From positions 175,902,933-175,966,932 of the forward strand of contig NC_081824.1 in assembly GCF_030867095.1 (NCBI RefSeq): a DNA stretch of 64,000 nt, in the 5' to 3' direction. This DNA is from Alligator mississippiensis (taxonomy: Eukaryota > Chordata > Crocodylia > Alligatoridae). A model generated the notes under the pieces. That model worked only from the letters and a program-made list of their open reading frames with translations, was not told the origin of the DNA and made no database searches. A program made the position numbers and the translations under genes. This document shows, piece after piece, positions 12,161 to 27,100 of the stretch; the first letter of the stretch is position 1, and the number at the start of each line of letters is the position of its first letter.

Positions 12161-15100
12161 GTAAGATTCCTGTGCATTAAAAAGTCTTGTTAGATAATAT
12201 TTGGAAGGCTTTTCTTCTGTCCTGGCTGAAGTTCAAAGATAAAGTGAAAAGCAGAGTTTTTGAAAACAGGAAGAATAGAATAGTACACTCCGTGCATAAG
12301 AGTCTGGCTCTCAAACATGGTGTTAGTTATATTTGATCATCTTGGGTAAATATGTACAAATCCATGATGCCTGTATGGACTTGTATTTCCCAGAAGACAG
12401 GTTTTATTCAATGTGGACACTGATGTTTCCTTGCAGAATGAACACTACCAAAAGGTCTGACTGTTATTAATCTTTTTATTATTACTTCTGTTTTGTTTCT
12501 TTTGGGGTGGTGGAAGAATAGCTGATACGTGGGGCATTAGTCTGTGACTCAAGAATTTTTGGTTCATTTCCTTACCATGCTACTGACATTGTGAGACAGT
12601 GGGTAAAGCGCTTATTCCCTGTGCTCATCTGTAAAATGATTGTAGAACAGAAGTTTCCTACTTCACAAGAATGTTGTAATCATAAATACATTAAAAAGCC
12701 TGTAAGGTGGTCATAACTTGTTGCTTTCTTTCTGCTTCTGAATTAAACAAAACAAGTGTATAACTCTCAGCTTTTAAACTTAAAATAAATAGCTAGATGG
12801 CTGAAGTTAGTCTGAAAACATGACCTGTGACAAACCATGCATTGGTAATTGCATATCACTGAAGTCATCAGCAAATTTAGGTCAAACATAGAATGTAAGT
12901 ATGGAGATGAGCAGAAACTTTTTGGCAGAGGTGCCACAAATTATTTTGGGGTAATTTCCTTAAAGTGGGATAGAAACCTTCTATTTTTCCCCTTATCTCT
13001 TGGAATCCTGGTTTTCTCTGATTAAAAAAAAAATCCACAATTTTTGGGTTAGAAAAAGTAATGCAAAATCCACATTTTTTCCATGATTTAAACAAAAAAC
13101 CACTATATATATATATTAGTGGCATTTCATTTTAATTATGGAAAAATGTGGCTTTTGGGTTACTTTTTAAAATCTGAAAATAGGGGATTTTTTTATCAAA
13201 CTTCTGGAGGAATCAATAACCTGTTATATTAAAAATGAACACAAAAGGTCTATTCTAACTCATACTCACTTACAGAAAATAGGTATGTTTCTCTAGAAGA
13301 AATTAATAAAGAAAACAATCAGATCAAGAAATCGTACCTTTTACTTTCTGCAGGTTGAACCTGTTATTGAAATGCAGTCATGTATTTAAGGCACCGGACT
13401 GGAGCTAAAGAGACATGGATTTGGTTCCTGCCTCTGCCACAGGCTATCCTGGGGCAAGTCACATAATAGCTCAATGCTTTGATTTGCCACCTTGAGAACA
13501 GAGAGACTCATAACCTTTCGACATGTTTATTTAAAATGTAACCTTTTTATTAGGGCTGTGTGAGGCTGCGGACCGCGCTTCAGATCTGGAGAAGCTTCGG
13601 ATGCTTCGGTGTCCGAAGCAGCATGTCCAGATTGAAGCGCTGGCTTCATTAGGCTTTCTGAAGTGGTTCAGAGCTTCCAAACCACTTTGGAAAAGCTTCA
13701 GAGCTGCTTCAGAGTTCCAGCCATAGGGTATAATGGGGAATCAATGAAATAGCTATAACTTTGTTGTTTTATGTCTGATTTAGATTAAACTTGCAGGGAT
13801 GGTAGCCTCTGCTGAGAGCATGAAGCCTACCAGTTTCAGGAAGATCCCTGCAGGGGTTTTGGGGAGAAATGCACCCCACATTCTTGAAAGCAAGACTCAT
13901 GTCACGTGTATGCGTTACACCACAGGGGGGTGAAAACTACAGGGGTGGTGGTCCCTGGTGAGGCCACAAAGCCTGCCAAGTTTCAAGAAGATAGGTTCAG
14001 GGGGAGTCTGGCTTCTGGGGCCCTGCACCTCTGGCTGCTGACAGACAAAACTCGTGACATGGGTGACACTGTGTGTGTTAAGGCACAGCAGGGTGAAAGC
14101 TGCAGGCCTGATAACCCCTGCTGAGGCCACGACACCTGCCAGCTGTCAAGAAGATAGGTGCAGGGGGGTTCTGGGGCCCTGCACCCCTGGCTGCTGACAG
14201 ACAAAACTTGTGACATGGGTGCTTGTGCAACTGACTGTCTCTGTCTTGGGGCCGTTGATTGTCTGTATTGATTAGATCCTCTCCTTAGCCTGTGGTTTTT
14301 TGGAAGATGGAAGATGCTTCATTCCATCCAGGAAGAGCACACACCAACTGCTGAAGCTTCCTTAGCCTGACGAAGGGTTTTTGAACCTGAAAGCTTGCTT
14401 AATAACTATTCTCCAACCATTTGGGTTGGTCTAATAAAAGATATCAAATTCACCCAAGGAACCTTGTCTGCCTATGTCCTTAGACCAACACGGCTACAAC
14501 CCAAACCCCTGCATCATGATTAATTGGTAATTTAGCAGCCAGGCCTGCAGTAGTTCATTCCCCCACCTGCCCCCTCCCCCCCACGCCCCAAGACAGACAC
14601 AGATGTGCAAGCACCCATGTCACAAGTTTTGCCTATGAGCAGCTAGAGATGCAGGGCCCCGGAACCCAGAACCACCGCACCTATTTCCTCAACAGCTGGC
14701 AGGCTTCATGGCCTTAGCAGGGGCCACCACCCCTGCAGTTTTTAGCCCGCTGTACCCTAATACACACACAGTCATCTATGTCACAAGTTTTGCCTGTCAG
14801 CAGCTTGAGCAGCTCCCCCCCAAACCCCTGTACCTATCACCTTGGAACCTGACAGGCTTTGTGGCCTCAGCAGGGGTTACCACCCCGGCGGTTTTCACCC
14901 CCCTGTGGTGTAATACATACATGTGACATGAGTTTTGCTTTCAAGAATCTGGGGTATAGTCCCCCCAAACCCCTGCAGGGATCTTCTTGAAACTTGGCAG
15001 GCATCATGCTCTCAGCAGAAACTACCATTTCTGCAAGATCTATCCAAATCAGACAAAAAACAACAAAGTTATAGCTATTTCATTGATTTCCCATTATACC

Positions 15101-18100
15101 CTGTGGCCGGATCTCCGAGGCAGCTCCGAAGTGTCAGAGCCGCTTCAGCAGGATTGAAGCGGGAACACGGTCCAGAGCTCTGGATTGAATCGCTGGCATC
15201 CAAAGCAGCTGGATCTGAAGCTGGATTGAATAGCTGCCTACTCGCACAGGCCTACTTTTTATGGAAGGGACTGTGTGTACACTGTGTGTACATTGCTATA
15301 TGTACACACAGTGCTTGAAAGCTGATGTGCTGGCTAGGATTATGCAAGAATTACTACCTGTAGTAGTCTTTAAAACTGTTTGACCACAAGTATTAGAGAA
15401 AATGGGACAAACACAAGCAGAATGTTATGACTTAGCTTGCTAAAAATGAGAAAAAAAATCAAATGCAAAAACAATTTATGGATCAAGCCAAAAGTGGGTA
15501 AAATAAATGAAAGTTGCAGAGAAAAAATGGACATATAGATATATATACACATAGATATGTAGATATCTGTCTGTCTGTCTGTATATCTCTTTAGATATAT
15601 CTAAAGAGAGAGATATCTATATTTATAGATATTATAGGTATGTAAATAGTATGCATCTGTATGCATCTGCATACTAGTATACACTAGTATGTGTGTGTAC
15701 ACGCACTATTTACATATTTACCTGCCCTTAGACAAGCAGAAGGGTATGAGCAGAAGGATACAAGCACAATTATCCAAAAGAAAGATAAACTCAGGACTTT
15801 TCCTTTGGACTAGGCAAAACAGAAAAAAGACTTCAAAGATGCGGGAGCACCGTCCACTGGATTGGGCCATAGCTTGGAGGCTGAGAGACCCGAATTTATT
15901 CACTGCTCAGTTGTCATTTGTGGAAGTCCTTTCACTTTGATGCTCCTCATTTTTTCCCCTCTAAATGCTTATCTTTCTTGGCAAAGTGCTTTGACATCTG
16001 CAGGTAAAAAAGCATGTTGAGTGAGCTGAGTAATCATGAGAGTGACTGGACATTAGTATCTATGTGTGTCATAAATGGAAGTGATTGAACAAACCTTGAA
16101 CACCAAGGGAGTTCAGATGTGGAGCCAGATATAAACTATGGTAGCTAATCCTTATTTCATTAGAACCAATCAAAGTTAAGTAACCAAATTCCTTAGTCAC
16201 CTGTCTCTTGGGAAAGTTGGGATTCAAACAAAAGTTTATAATATATTTGATCAGTGGAGTGAAAAACAACTATGGAAATGACAAAGGAGGTGACAAATCT
16301 CATGTAAAAATACACATTCTTAATGGTATCCGCATCTCCTGAGTGATTTACACTCCTGAAGGAAAAATTAGCAAATATGATCTTTTAATTTGTTTTTAAG
16401 GTGCTGCAGCTCATCTTCTGATCAATGGGACCTCATTTCAAGAACAAGGGAAGCTGGAGGTGAGTCTCTTGTGACTGTGTGAAGATAACCTTGCACTTTT
16501 TTTTTCCAGCACTTTGGTTGCTATGTCTTCTTAGACAAGCAGAACATAGCAACTCCACAATGTGTAAGAAAGAGAACCCAGAAGTCTGTGTTAAGGCACA
16601 GTGGGGTGAAACCTGTAAGGCTGGTGACCCCTGCTGTGGCCAGGAAGCCTGCCAGCTGTCAAGGAGATCGGTGCAGGTGGGTTCTGGGGCCCTGCACCTC
16701 TAGCTGTTGACAGGCAAAACTCATGACATGGGTGTTTGTGCAACTGTGTCTGTCTTTGGGCGGGGGGGGGGGGAATACTGCAGGCCTGGCTGCTGAGCTA
16801 CTGTTTTACCAGTTACCAATCAATCATGATTCACTCAGGGACCAGCTCAATACACAGTTGCTAGCTAATGTAACCAGTTGATTAGCAACAATTAACACCT
16901 ACACAACCACAGACTAAGGAGAGGAAATAATCAATACAGACAATCAACTGCCCCAAGACAGAGACAGTCAGTTGCACAAGCACCCATGTCATGAGTTTTG
17001 CCTGCCAGCAGTTTGAGGTGCAGTTCCCCCCAAGGCCCTGCACTGATCTTCTTGAAACTTGGCAGGCTTTGTGGCCTTAGCAGGGGCTACCATCTCTGCA
17101 GTTTTCACCCCCCTGTGATGTAACACATACATGAGACATGAGTTTTGCTTTCAGGAATTTGGGGTACAGTTCCCCCCAGCCCCCTGCACTGATATTCTTG
17201 TAACTTGGCAGACTTCATACTCTCAGGAGAGGCTACCATTCCTGAAAGTTTCATTCAAATCAGACAAACAACAACAAAGTTATAGCTATTTCATTGATTC
17301 CCCACTATACGGCCAGATCTCCGAGGCAGCTCTGAAGCTTCAGAGCCGCTTCGGCCGGATCAAAGCGGGAACCTGGTCTGGAGCTCTGGATCAGATCCCT
17401 GGCATCTGAAGCGGCTGGACCCGAAGCCGGATTGAATAGCTGCCTACTCACATAGGCCTACTGCACAGTAACTAATTGGGCATAAGTTTGATACCTGCAT
17501 GATGCAGGTATCAAATTTACACTGAAGTCGGCATAAATATTACTGTGCAGTACAAGAGTGCACATGTAAATGCACACCTGTACTGTGCAGTAATTTCGAT
17601 TACTGTGCAGTAAATATGCACATGTAGATGCGCTCTAATAGTTATATAACATTAAGGGTTTAAGGTTAGACCCTCCAGTCAGAAAGCTTCAAAGCTGTTT
17701 TATTGTGTTGCATATTAACCTATCTACCTACCTGTCTACCTACCTATCTGTCTGTCTGTCTGTCATAGGAAATAGCATTCTATGAACCCAAAAGTTAGAG
17801 CTTGTTATTTTTTTCCCTTAACAGTCTGTAGGATATCTATGGATTAAGGATAGAGTTCTATTTCACTTTATGTTCCCAAATAGCACTTACCCAGACACTT
17901 TTGCAGGTTGTAGTCCTATTCCATGTACAATCCTATTCCATGTGCATGTGCAATAGCCTTTGTCCTGGCCAGGCAGATAATGGACTTTGCACATATGTAC
18001 CTTAAATATAAGTCCTGAAATATATAGCTGGACAAGAAGCTACATGGAGAGAGTGGGGAGGATGAGTACTGTGCTATGCTTTAGCACAATAACCCAGTGG

Positions 18101-21100
18101 TTATGGCATTTACCTGGGAATCATGAAACCCAGGCTTTAGGACCCCTTTATGTAGTGGGGGTTTGAAGCTTCATTTCCCCAGCTTCTTAGCACAGTGCTC
18201 TAACTGTATTGAGGTACTGTCTGTGGCAGGGCACTTGGGATGCCTGCCATTTTAAGAGGGCAGACAGTCTGCAAAGCTGCTGGCAGGTGTGGGCTGGGGC
18301 TAATTGAGGGGTCAGCTGACCCAAAGACCTGGCAGGTTAAGTCCAGGCCCTGAGAGAAGATGGCAGTAACATCTTGGAGCCTGCTGCAGGTGGCTGCAGC
18401 TCCAGAATGTCAGCTTGGAGAGAAGACCTAAAACAGTCTGGAGGTTTGGGGAGGAACCAAGGGGAGGAGGAGATTCCTAGGGACCCAGACTGGGGTCCAG
18501 AGCCTAATGAGAGGCTGAGAGTGTGGGACCAGCGAGGGTCCAGGAACCCTATAATGGGGTTTAAGTGAAAGAAAACATCAGTGAGGATGTCATATGTAAT
18601 GCATGAGGCATGGTGTAGGGGAGGAATGGAGCAGGATGCTCCATTAGCTCATAAAGCAGAGGCCACATGCACTGGGTGGTCAGTTGTGAGAGCAATTTGG
18701 GAAGCCCTGAGGCGGTCTCCCTCATACAAAATAATATACATCAAGGCATAGTGGTGAATGAAGAGATAATTGCCCACAAAGTGAGGGCTACAGGGATTCT
18801 AGGGGCTTCATGGTCACCCCTGAAGAGGCATCCTATAACACTGTCTACTTCCCTTCTCTAGCCTTCTTGAAGCTGAGCAACTGGACCTTGCATTTGATAG
18901 TCATTGGCTAAACTAGGAGAGCAGTGGACAAGTTTCTGCTAGGGTAGAACTAGGGTGACCACCTTTTCAAAAGGGGAAGACAGGACACATGCCTGCCTTC
19001 CCCCTCCCTTCTTCCTGCTGCTGGACTACAGCTGAGCTGAGCAGGGCGGGGGTGGATATGGGCTGCCTGCTGTGGGCCTGGGGCTCCCCGCCCTGCTGCC
19101 TTCCCCTCAGGAGTCCCAAGCTGGCTGTGTGCCCCACACTGGCAGCAGCAGGGGGCACAACTCTGCACCACCACTGCACCCACTGCTGCTGGGTAGGCAG
19201 GAGGTGTCTCACCATGGTGGAATGGCCAGCATGGGGCCCCTGGGGGCAGGGCAGCATGGTGGGGAGCCCCAAGCCTGCAGCAGGCAGCCCTCATCTGCAT
19301 CCACCCTGTGTACAAATCTGAGAGAGTATTGTACTTGCTCCCCCCGACACACCCCTTGCTCCCTGGACGAGCTGCCCATGGCTCCATCCCACTCCCCACC
19401 CAGGCCCCATGTGCTGTCCTGGCTGGCAGCACCCCAGTAGCTCATCCCTCACTCCCTCCCTCACCATGGGGGCCTCAATCTACCTCCCTCACCCCCTTTG
19501 CCCCCTCCTCACCCATAGATTTCCCTACATGGAGCTGCTCTACAGGCTGCCTAGCTGTATTACTTTGTCAGGTGCATGTATGTGCACATGACATCCCCTG
19601 TATCCCACTCCTTGCAGCCTCTTGCAGGCTGTAATGCTGCCAGCCTGCAAGGGGAAACCTACAGTTTCACATGGATCCCTGCACAAGGCTGTGAGTCTGA
19701 GACAAATGGTGTCCTGGAGTTGTGCAGCCTGGGACCTGGACTTGAGGTTCCTAGTCCACGATTGTCCCACCCAATTAGGGTTGGATGGTCACCCTAGCTA
19801 GAACCTAAGGTCCCTTCCTTTCTAGAGTAACATCCATCTCAAAGCCCCACAACCTCTAGCTTGTTCTTTTCCTCTTGGCACCATCTATCACCCTGTCTTG
19901 GCTGCACAATGCTCCAGCCCTCTAGGGTATGGCTAGGACCTGGGTCTCCTGCTTTCCTGGGTGAGTATCATAACCATTAGGCTAAACCATGGAAAGGACC
20001 CTGCCTACTCACAGGTTTTTGCCCAGCTACAGTTTTGGGACTTAGCACTCAGACAGATGTGCTGTATGGAGCTATGTTCCTGTCAGGCCACCATGCTTAG
20101 TAACTGTGTGGATGCTTGTGTGTCTACATTGTAACTGAAGTAGGATTGTTACCTGTGCAGAAGTGCCCTTTACTATCTGTAAGTAAAATTACTGTCAACG
20201 GTAGGTGCTATAGGACTTACGCCCCTTCTGAGATGACGCCTTCTCTTCTGCTTTACAGAGTAAGGGGTCCTCTATTACCCCTAGACCCCTCCCAGTTGGT
20301 AGAATCTCACCCACCACAACTTTGATGTTTAGTAGGTATTTATTTTAGTGGCAAGATGTTCAAAAAACACAAAGCAGAAGAAAGATATTCACTGACCCAG
20401 CAATAAAAAAAAGGGAAAACAACAGAAAATATGTGGCTCCACCATCCCCTGCACTCCATCCTCACACCACCTCAAACCCTGATGTTCCCTTCGGGGTACT
20501 TACAGAAACTAAAGGGAGAGAGGAAAAAAAAAGAAAACCAAAAGTGAAGCAGTTCCTTGCCGCTCCCCCGGCTCTAATTGAACTCAAAGCTCAGAAAGTT
20601 TACCTCAGGTCATTGGACTTCTCACCGCTGTTCTCAAGCTCTGCCTCTTGGCTGTCAATCCTTCTTTGTTGCTCCTGGAGAGCCCTGGTCTGTGTTGGAA
20701 ACTTGCCCTCCCAACGTCTTGCTGCCTCATCTGCTTCGGGTTGCCTCCAACCCTCATTTGCCCTCTCAAATGAACTGGCTCCTAGCCTCGCTCTCCGCTG
20801 GGCGGTTCCAAGAGCGGAGTTCCCTGCCATGTTGCATCCCTTTCCCCCAGGCTGCCCATTTCTGGGGCCTGAAATAGGCAGCACAGCATTCCCCGGACCA
20901 ATCCATAGCCAGCATCCACTACAGAAGTGTGTTTTCCGGGTGTCTGGACTTTTCACGGTCCTCTGGTCTTCTAAGGAAGTGTGGAGAAAGAGTTTGTTCC
21001 TAAGGCAAATCCCGTTTCCTGACCTGTCTCCTTCTTACAGTTACTTACTCATAAGCAGGGATTTGGATTTTCCATTTGTCACAGAAAAACATGGATTGAT

Positions 21101-24100
21101 TCCTTTAAAGGAGAAACATGCAGGAAACAGCAGGTCTCCCCTTGCAGCCTGGCAGAGTTCTGGCCTGCAAGGGGCTGGGGGGAACAGGAGGAAGCCGATC
21201 AGGCAGGGTCTACATGTGCATGTGTGCACATGTGCACACATGCATGTGGCAGCCAGGCAGCCTGGTGGAGAACAGCCCTTTTATCTGCAGAAGTGTTAAT
21301 GTGCCTCCAAGGCTGAGGGGTTTCGGTTGTAGCCGTGTTGGTCTAAGGACATAGGCAGACAAGGTTCCTTGGGTGAATTTGATATCTTTTATTGAGGCAA
21401 ATTGTTGGGTTGCTGTGAGGAAAGCTGGGACAGCCACTGCCTGTCCTGTAAACCTGTGTGAATACAGACACTCTGTCTTCAGACTTCTCAGTCAAGCACT
21501 TTCCCTTCCTAATGCATTTTCTTGTTACAACAAAAAAAAGAAAAGAACTCAACCATATTTATTTACTGTTACAGCATGTAAGACGATTCCAGTTTCCATG
21601 TGAGCTGGAGATGCTCTCAAATTCTCCTTCATCTTCAGGTTTGTGTCTGTTTTCCTCCTTATGGAGTTTTTTCTGCTTATGTTTGGTGGGGGGGAAGGAG
21701 GCAAAAAGATGGACTTGAGCATGTATCTCAGGGTAAGGAACTACAGAGTTATAGCCCTGCCTATGCTACTAGGGAGGTCACTTTGCCCTGCTGTCTGTAA
21801 CCTAAGGATAATGATATCTCCTACATCATTCACAAAGGTGTTTTGTGATCTGAGACCATTGATGGTCAAAGGACATCTACTTCAAGCCCATCACAGGCCA
21901 TTGCCAATATGAAGCAAGCTGCCGAAGACCATAGGTCAGGAACAAGACCGAGGGAATAAAATAAATCCCTTCACACATACCATTAACTGACAAAGACTTT
22001 TAATGCCTTTGTTGATTTCCCATTCCAGAGATTGTACACTGCATGCTAAAATCACTGTCCAGGACTGTCTTCCTACCTTAGCACGCTATCGATGTGGTTA
22101 CCATGTGCAGTCTTACCTCTTTTCCTATTATAGCTTGGCACTGAAACTTCTTAACTCCTGTACCCCAGGCTAATGTAGGCTTTACAACAAATTGCATGTT
22201 TTGTATTGCATTAACATACACCCCAACCATGTATGCACATAGCTACCATGTAGATGATGCTGTATTATCTTACAGCTCTACAAAACTGTGTAAATAACCA
22301 TGAATTTTAGCATTTTCTAATAATGTTTTGAGGGTGAGGCTTGAGATTTGTCAAAAGGAGCCAAAATGAATCAGCCACCCAAATCTCATTGAAATTCAAT
22401 GAGAGATGGGTTGCTAATTCTTTTTGGCTGCTTTAAAACTCCTGGGTGGAAAGCCCAATATAAATGCTAATAATTGCTATAATTTATTCTGCTATGTTTT
22501 AGTTCATTGGTGAGTTTAACTTTTTTTCAAAGTAACTTCTTTCAAACTGCTTTGTAATTGCTTTCTAACATGGAGTCCTTGGCTTATTTCTGCAGTTCAC
22601 ACCCTGAGACCGTCTGACATTAAAGCAGTCACTGCAATAGGAAGTTTGCAAACTGTAAGTATAATCATGAAATGTGCTCTGAGGTGAGCTACCATACTCA
22701 GCACAATGCTGTTTCTGTAACAACCAGTAGCAAATTCCAACTGAGTTAATGATGCAGGACTGCATCCTAGTTAGGGTGTTTAGGACTTGAAACCTTCAGA
22801 GCTGGCAATGTGCAGTGGTAGAGGCATCAGATTACTACCTTCCATAATATAACTAATTCCAATAACTCCTACATTGCCCTAGTCAAGTGACTCTCAACCA
22901 GGGTGCCGTGAGATCCTTTCAAGGCTGCTGCACAATGTTAGCACTGTGAAGGGTGCAAACATGACTCACAAGATAAACCCAGAGATTTGAAATAGGGATC
23001 TGTAATGTAAAAAACAAATTCTGGCTTGGTGTGATCTTTCTGAGTTTGAGGTCTTTGCAAGAGAAGAATTGCTGTATTAATTTTCTGGAGTTAAAAAAAA
23101 CAAGTGAAAACTAAGAGCTGGCATTTTCTGAGGGATGCTTTCACTCTAAAAAGGTTGAGAGCCATGGCTGTAGTTCAACTGCAACGTTATGGGCTTGATA
23201 GTTCCTTGGGTGAAATTCTCTGGCCTGCAGGTCAGATTAAGTGATCATTTCTGTCCTTAAGATCTCTAGTCATAAATCTGTGAAAGAGAATGGGGCCTCA
23301 CATAAGATGGTTTGGTCAGAAGTCCTCTGCATTCTGGGAGAGCTTAGACCCACATGCTTGATTAAAATGTTGACATCCAGGATTATAACTGCAAAGAAAT
23401 AAGTCATTATTTGCTTCTTGCCACAACTCCCTCATATTTCCTACTCTGTATTTGTGCATACAGGAAAATCAACATGGAAAAACGTTGTGGTAGTGGTGGT
23501 GATGCTTGTGGAGGAACAAATGGTTACTTGAAAGCAAAATTGAAATCACCACTACTGAAATAAGAGGTAGTCCCATCTAAGCAGCCACTTTTCCTGTAGA
23601 AACTTTTAGAAGGAGTTTCACAAACAGCTTACCATTGCAGGCCCTAAACCTGTGAGGTACCATACAACTTAAATTCTGGTTGTATTGGATGGCACTCAGC
23701 ACTTTGAAGAAGATGCTCAGTAACTCACAGAATTTGGTTACAAACTGCAAAGTCTCTCTATTACCTACACCTGTCTGCCATACATTTCTAAGATGTGTTG
23801 CAGAACTCATGCATTTCTAAGAGAATATTATGGTCCTTCTGTGTTTTTCTCTCTTGAGAGGAGCTAATGATATTCGACTTACCCTAGATCTTATTTTTTT
23901 TCATTTATACTAATTGCAGCTCAACACATTAGAACCCCCTTGTGTTATTCTTCTATGGCATTGGTTAGGTGCTATGGTAAGAAATGCATAATTATTTGTA
24001 TTTAAGAAAAGTTGGCTTCAGGAAAGGGGACATCTCTGGTTGTCTCTGGGACCAACCCAAAGCCCACTGGAATCAAAGGATTAAAGGAAAGCAGGGTTGG

Positions 24101-27100
24101 AAGGGACTTCACAAGGTCATCTAGTCCAGCCTGCTGCTCAAGGCAGGATCATCCCTGACCAAATCATCACAGCCAAGTGTCTGTCTCACTCACTCTTGAA
24201 AACTCTCAAGGATGGACATTCTGCAGTATCTCTAGGTTGAAAAATGAAGAATTTTCTTTTTATCTTAAGGTTTTATACTAATGTCTACTAAAGCTGCATG
24301 TCTTCCGTGTAAATGACCTACAAGGATTTTGGCAGACAAGTTTCTTGTCTTCCTATGTCCTTAGACCAATGCAGATATAACCAGCACCTGCTACAAAGGA
24401 CTTTGGATCACGGTCCCTATTGAAAAGGGTTTAAGCCAACAGGTGTCTATATATTCCAGGAAACCAGTTCAATCCTTTCCTTGGGATATTAAAAGTTAGA
24501 GTATGTTAACTTTTAAAACTTATTTGATACATAATTTGGACTATTCGAATGTATGGAAGACATAGTCACTAAACTATAAGACAATGCAATGCCATAAGGA
24601 AACCCTAAAAGTAATTACCCTGAGAGCTAACCTAAATATATGTGAATAATTAGCGTGTTGTAATTTAAAATATAATGAGGACAAATATTTGCCATAGTTA
24701 CAGTATAAACTGTGATAGAGCTAGAAAGCAATATACTTTCTTAGTAACACTTTTATTGGTATATGTTTATTCACAGACCCTAGCTTCTGGGATGAGTAAT
24801 GAAGACTTACTTCAAAGGTAGCAATAAACTGTTGTTCGTTAGTCCTGATAACATCTATGGATAACTCACAGTGCAACATGGCAGGGATGAGGGCTAGGTT
24901 CTGAATTCAGGAAGCACTCAGTTTTTGTCATATCCTCAAATTGCTTTTGTATATTAGTGTTCAGAAGCAGGGTAATGATCTGATTAAAAATATGAATCCG
25001 AGCCATTATATCCCTCATCACCTTAGTGTTACTAGACAGGCAAGGTTCTTTGTGTAGATGTGATATCTGTTATTAGACCAACTGAGTAGTTGGAAAAAAG
25101 TTCTTTGCAATCTTTCAGGTGCAGTCACCCTTCTTCAGGCATTGGAGTCTCCATCTCCTTCCAGTCTCAGAACAGCAGAGACTTCCTATGCCTGAAGAAG
25201 GGTGATTATACCCTTCTTGTAAAGAGCAAAGAACTTTTTTCCAACTACTCAGTTGGTCTAATAAAAGATATCACATCTACCCAAAGAACCTTGCATGCCT
25301 ATGTCCTTAGAACAACACGGATGCAACCAAAAAGCTAGCAACATAGTGTTAATAAAAGAACTTAGCAACTTTTGTGCAAGGATGGCAGATGGCTTGTAAA
25401 TGTTGATTGAACCTCATGAAATCATGACAAAGTCCGTATGCTATTACCATCCACTGTTAACTGATAAGGAGACAGAGAGGGGCTAAGTAATTTTTCCATA
25501 ATTTAGAGGGAGCCATTGGCAAGATGAAGAACAGACTCGAGAAGTCCTGATGTCCAGTCTCTGGCTCTGATCACCAGATCACCTCCCCTGGATGCTGGTG
25601 TGAGACTTGAGTGCTTCCTCAATATGCTTTATATTGTTTTCTTCTCTTGGTCCCAGTTATCAGAACTGTTAAATCAGTAAGAGAAAAAGGCTTGATTCTC
25701 AGCTGGTACATATCTGCATGGCTCTGTTGAAGTCAATGGGCCAGTGCCAGTTTTCACCAGCTAGGGGTGCACGCTTAAGTAAGAAAACTTTAAAGGGCAA
25801 AACTTTAAAAATGATTGTTCTAATTTTGCTTGTACAAACATATGTATCCACTCATCTGGGTGCCCTTGCACAGGTGGATGCATGATCTAGGCACTGGATT
25901 ATTAGTTTTCATGTACTACTACTGACACATACAGTATTTGTGTAGATAGTTTGCAGTGCAGATAAAGTTGGATGGAAATAAAATTAGTAAATTAAAAATA
26001 AACAGTGCTGGAAACAAAAGCACTGATAGCTACTTCTTCCTTTGCCTTTCCTCTAATGCACAAAATCTGTATTTTGATGAGGCTCTGCAACTGCTGATAC
26101 CATTATAGCATTATGTGAGGAATCTAGCCAGGAGACACCCAGCTCTGTTAGGTGGGCAGTGATTTCAGCAACTGTTGGAAGAAGCATGAAACTCTGAACT
26201 CTTGTCAGGGAGAAATTAGTATGGTGCTGTTATGGGGCACTGTATTTAGGAAAAATGTAATGAAAGCCAACTTAATATGGGTATGTGTGTTTGTTCTTTT
26301 TCCTCTCCATCTATAGCACAGAAAGAAGCCTCATTGAAGCAGGCACGGAAATGCTTGCAGGTGTGTCTTGTTGTTTTGTTCTTAACTGAAACATAAGCAA
26401 ATCATGTATGTGACTTACTGACTATGCATCATTAAAAGTGAAGTGGGTGCAACTGCTTTGCTAGGCCCTTTGATTAGGTGCAGTATCAGTGCACTGAATG
26501 CTGGAAGGGGGAAACTGGGGATCTGTCTATATTGCAATTGAACATGTGACCACAGCCTGAATAGGGATAGCTACACTAGCTTTACTCAAGCTAGCTTGGG
26601 TAACAGTAGTAATAAAACCTAGGCCCTTGTATCTGCATAAAGCTTTGGTGCAGGCTGTCCAAGTTCACCAGGGACTCTGGGTGCACCCTCAGGTAGTTGG
26701 TCTATATGTTCACATGCTCACAATTTTGGTTACTCATGCTAGCTAAATTAAACCCTCTGCAAGTATGCCTGCCCATGTGACAATCATTTTGCAATGAGAT
26801 CAGGACCCAAGTCACACTCACTCTACAAGCAGACACCCCTCCCCCACTCCAGAATATGAAAAGGTCAGTCAGTGGTCACTCCCAATCTTAACATGGTTAA
26901 GGCAAACCAATTTCTATAGCCAGCACATTTCCTGCTCCCAGCACCTTCCGCTGGCTGCCCGGAGTATAGCCCAGTGCAGCCCTGGCCCCACCCACCCCAC
27001 GCAGATCTGGGGGCATATACCACCCCCATGCTTTTCTAGACCAGGGGTGGGAGCAGAGGCAAGAGCCACTGGATGAGCTGCCAGATGAGCAGCTCCCAGA

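Noticed and set aside
18085..18200. tRNA gene
   Set aside because: Only a tRNA-like head of a SINE remnant. No anticodon stem or closed cloverleaf can be drawn.
20433..21299. 288-codon open frame on the + strand in intron 2
   Set aside because: No recognisable domain, low-complexity basic and Pro/Ser-rich runs, and position inside an intron in a GC-shifted block. It is likely chance or repeat-derived.
23920..23978. Possible extra PLB1 exon (TTGCAG acceptor, 57 nt open in phase 0, GTAAGA donor)
   Set aside because: The peptide LNTLEPPCVILLWHW does not match any part of a PLB1 repeat. Exon 5 at 24777 has the expected place and phase pattern.
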